From Forficula auricularia (taxonomy: Eukaryota > Arthropoda > Insecta > Dermaptera > Forficulidae), in NCBI GenBank assembly GCA_024734495.1, contig JALMQS010000075.1, positions 1,852,935-1,916,934 of the forward strand: a DNA stretch of 64,000 bases. The letters are read 5' to 3'. The number at the start of each line of letters is the position of its first letter. Within the stretch, counting starts at the first letter, position 1. Positions 63,764 to 64,000 of this stretch are shown here, piece after piece. The notes below the pieces were generated by a model, which saw only the letters and a list, made by a program, of their open reading frames with translations, ran no database searches and was not told where the DNA came from. A program made the translations under genes and the position numbers.

Positions 63764-64000
63764 GAAGAGAAACCTCCTGCTGAAACTGAAACTAATCCAG
63801 AATTGGAAACATCTGAAGAGGCTAAAAGAGAGTTTCATTTTCGTAAAGCTAAAATAAAAAATGAAGAAAATCTCACACTCTTAGCGAAAGAATTCGGAGG
63901 TGTTATTTATAGTGATTCTGAATCACTAGATTTATCTGATGATGAAGAGGAGGATGATGGTTCAGATACCTGGCTACCTCCTGAAGAAAAACGACGAAGA
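63764..64000 (+). CDS. exon of an unidentified acidic protein, runs off the window
   Basis: Acceptor ATATTCTTCCAG at 63752-63763, then a frame (two bases, then EKPPAETETNPELETSEEAK, LLAKEFGGVIYSDSESLDL, SDDEEEDDGSDTWLPPEEKR) open to the window edge. The composition is acidic and probably nuclear. The first coding exon was not secured; an ATG at 63582 with a GTGAAT donor at 63613 has the right phase but is weak. It may be a neighbouring gene or a distal exon of the BRD10-like gene. Confidence 0.5.

Overview
This is an AT-rich eukaryotic (animal) segment. An arthropod, most likely an insect, is suggested by a multi-exon pickpocket-type DEG/ENaC channel gene with short cysteine-rich exons, by introns that mix sizes of 55-200 bp with introns of several kb, and by the mobile elements present: RTE-like and Jockey-like LINEs, Tc1/mariner, hAT MITEs, Helitron/Helentron-like elements and Penelope-like elements. 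There are no prokaryotic features.

Two host genes stand head to head around 35.0 kb. Leftwards, on the minus strand, ten exons between 34998 and 16301 with matching splice phases give about 392 residues of a DEG/ENaC (pickpocket-like) sodium channel: the N-terminus, the first membrane segment and most of the cysteine-rich extracellular domain. The exon for the second membrane segment was not found. Rightwards, on the plus strand, at least nine exons between 35131 and 58507 encode a homologue of BRD10 (KIAA2026), a bromodomain protein with a conserved downstream domain, ending in a basic tail, a stop codon and an AATAAA signal. The two start codons are 132 bp apart. At the right edge (63764-64000) an acidic exon on the plus strand probably starts another gene.

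Almost everything else is mobile DNA, nested several levels deep and largely inside the introns of the two genes. Left flank (1 to about 16 kb): degraded Jockey-like fragments, foldback palindromes, a split Penelope-like insertion and Helitron-like copies. Channel introns (16.4-34.9 kb): two Penelope-like insertions, one with a truncated RT and GIY-YIG coding region, a long open RTE-like LINE, hAT MITEs with exact 8-bp duplications and a C-tract minisatellite family. BRD10 introns (35.8-58.3 kb): a 3.5-kb nested Penelope-like insertion, a Helitron-like element with a CTAG end, a 2-kb palindrome, a Jockey-like LINE and a mariner carrying a SINE.

The most notable recurring signal is a short motif resembling the catalytic core of the hammerhead ribozyme (CTGANGA, a hairpin, GAAA). 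It occurs at least 13 times, mostly in head-to-head pairs inside inverted-repeat insertions. Six of these insertions have 12-14 bp target duplications and a one-sided tail, as in Penelope-like retroelements. Every copy with a clear hairpin has one extra A or T between the CTGANGA box and the hairpin.
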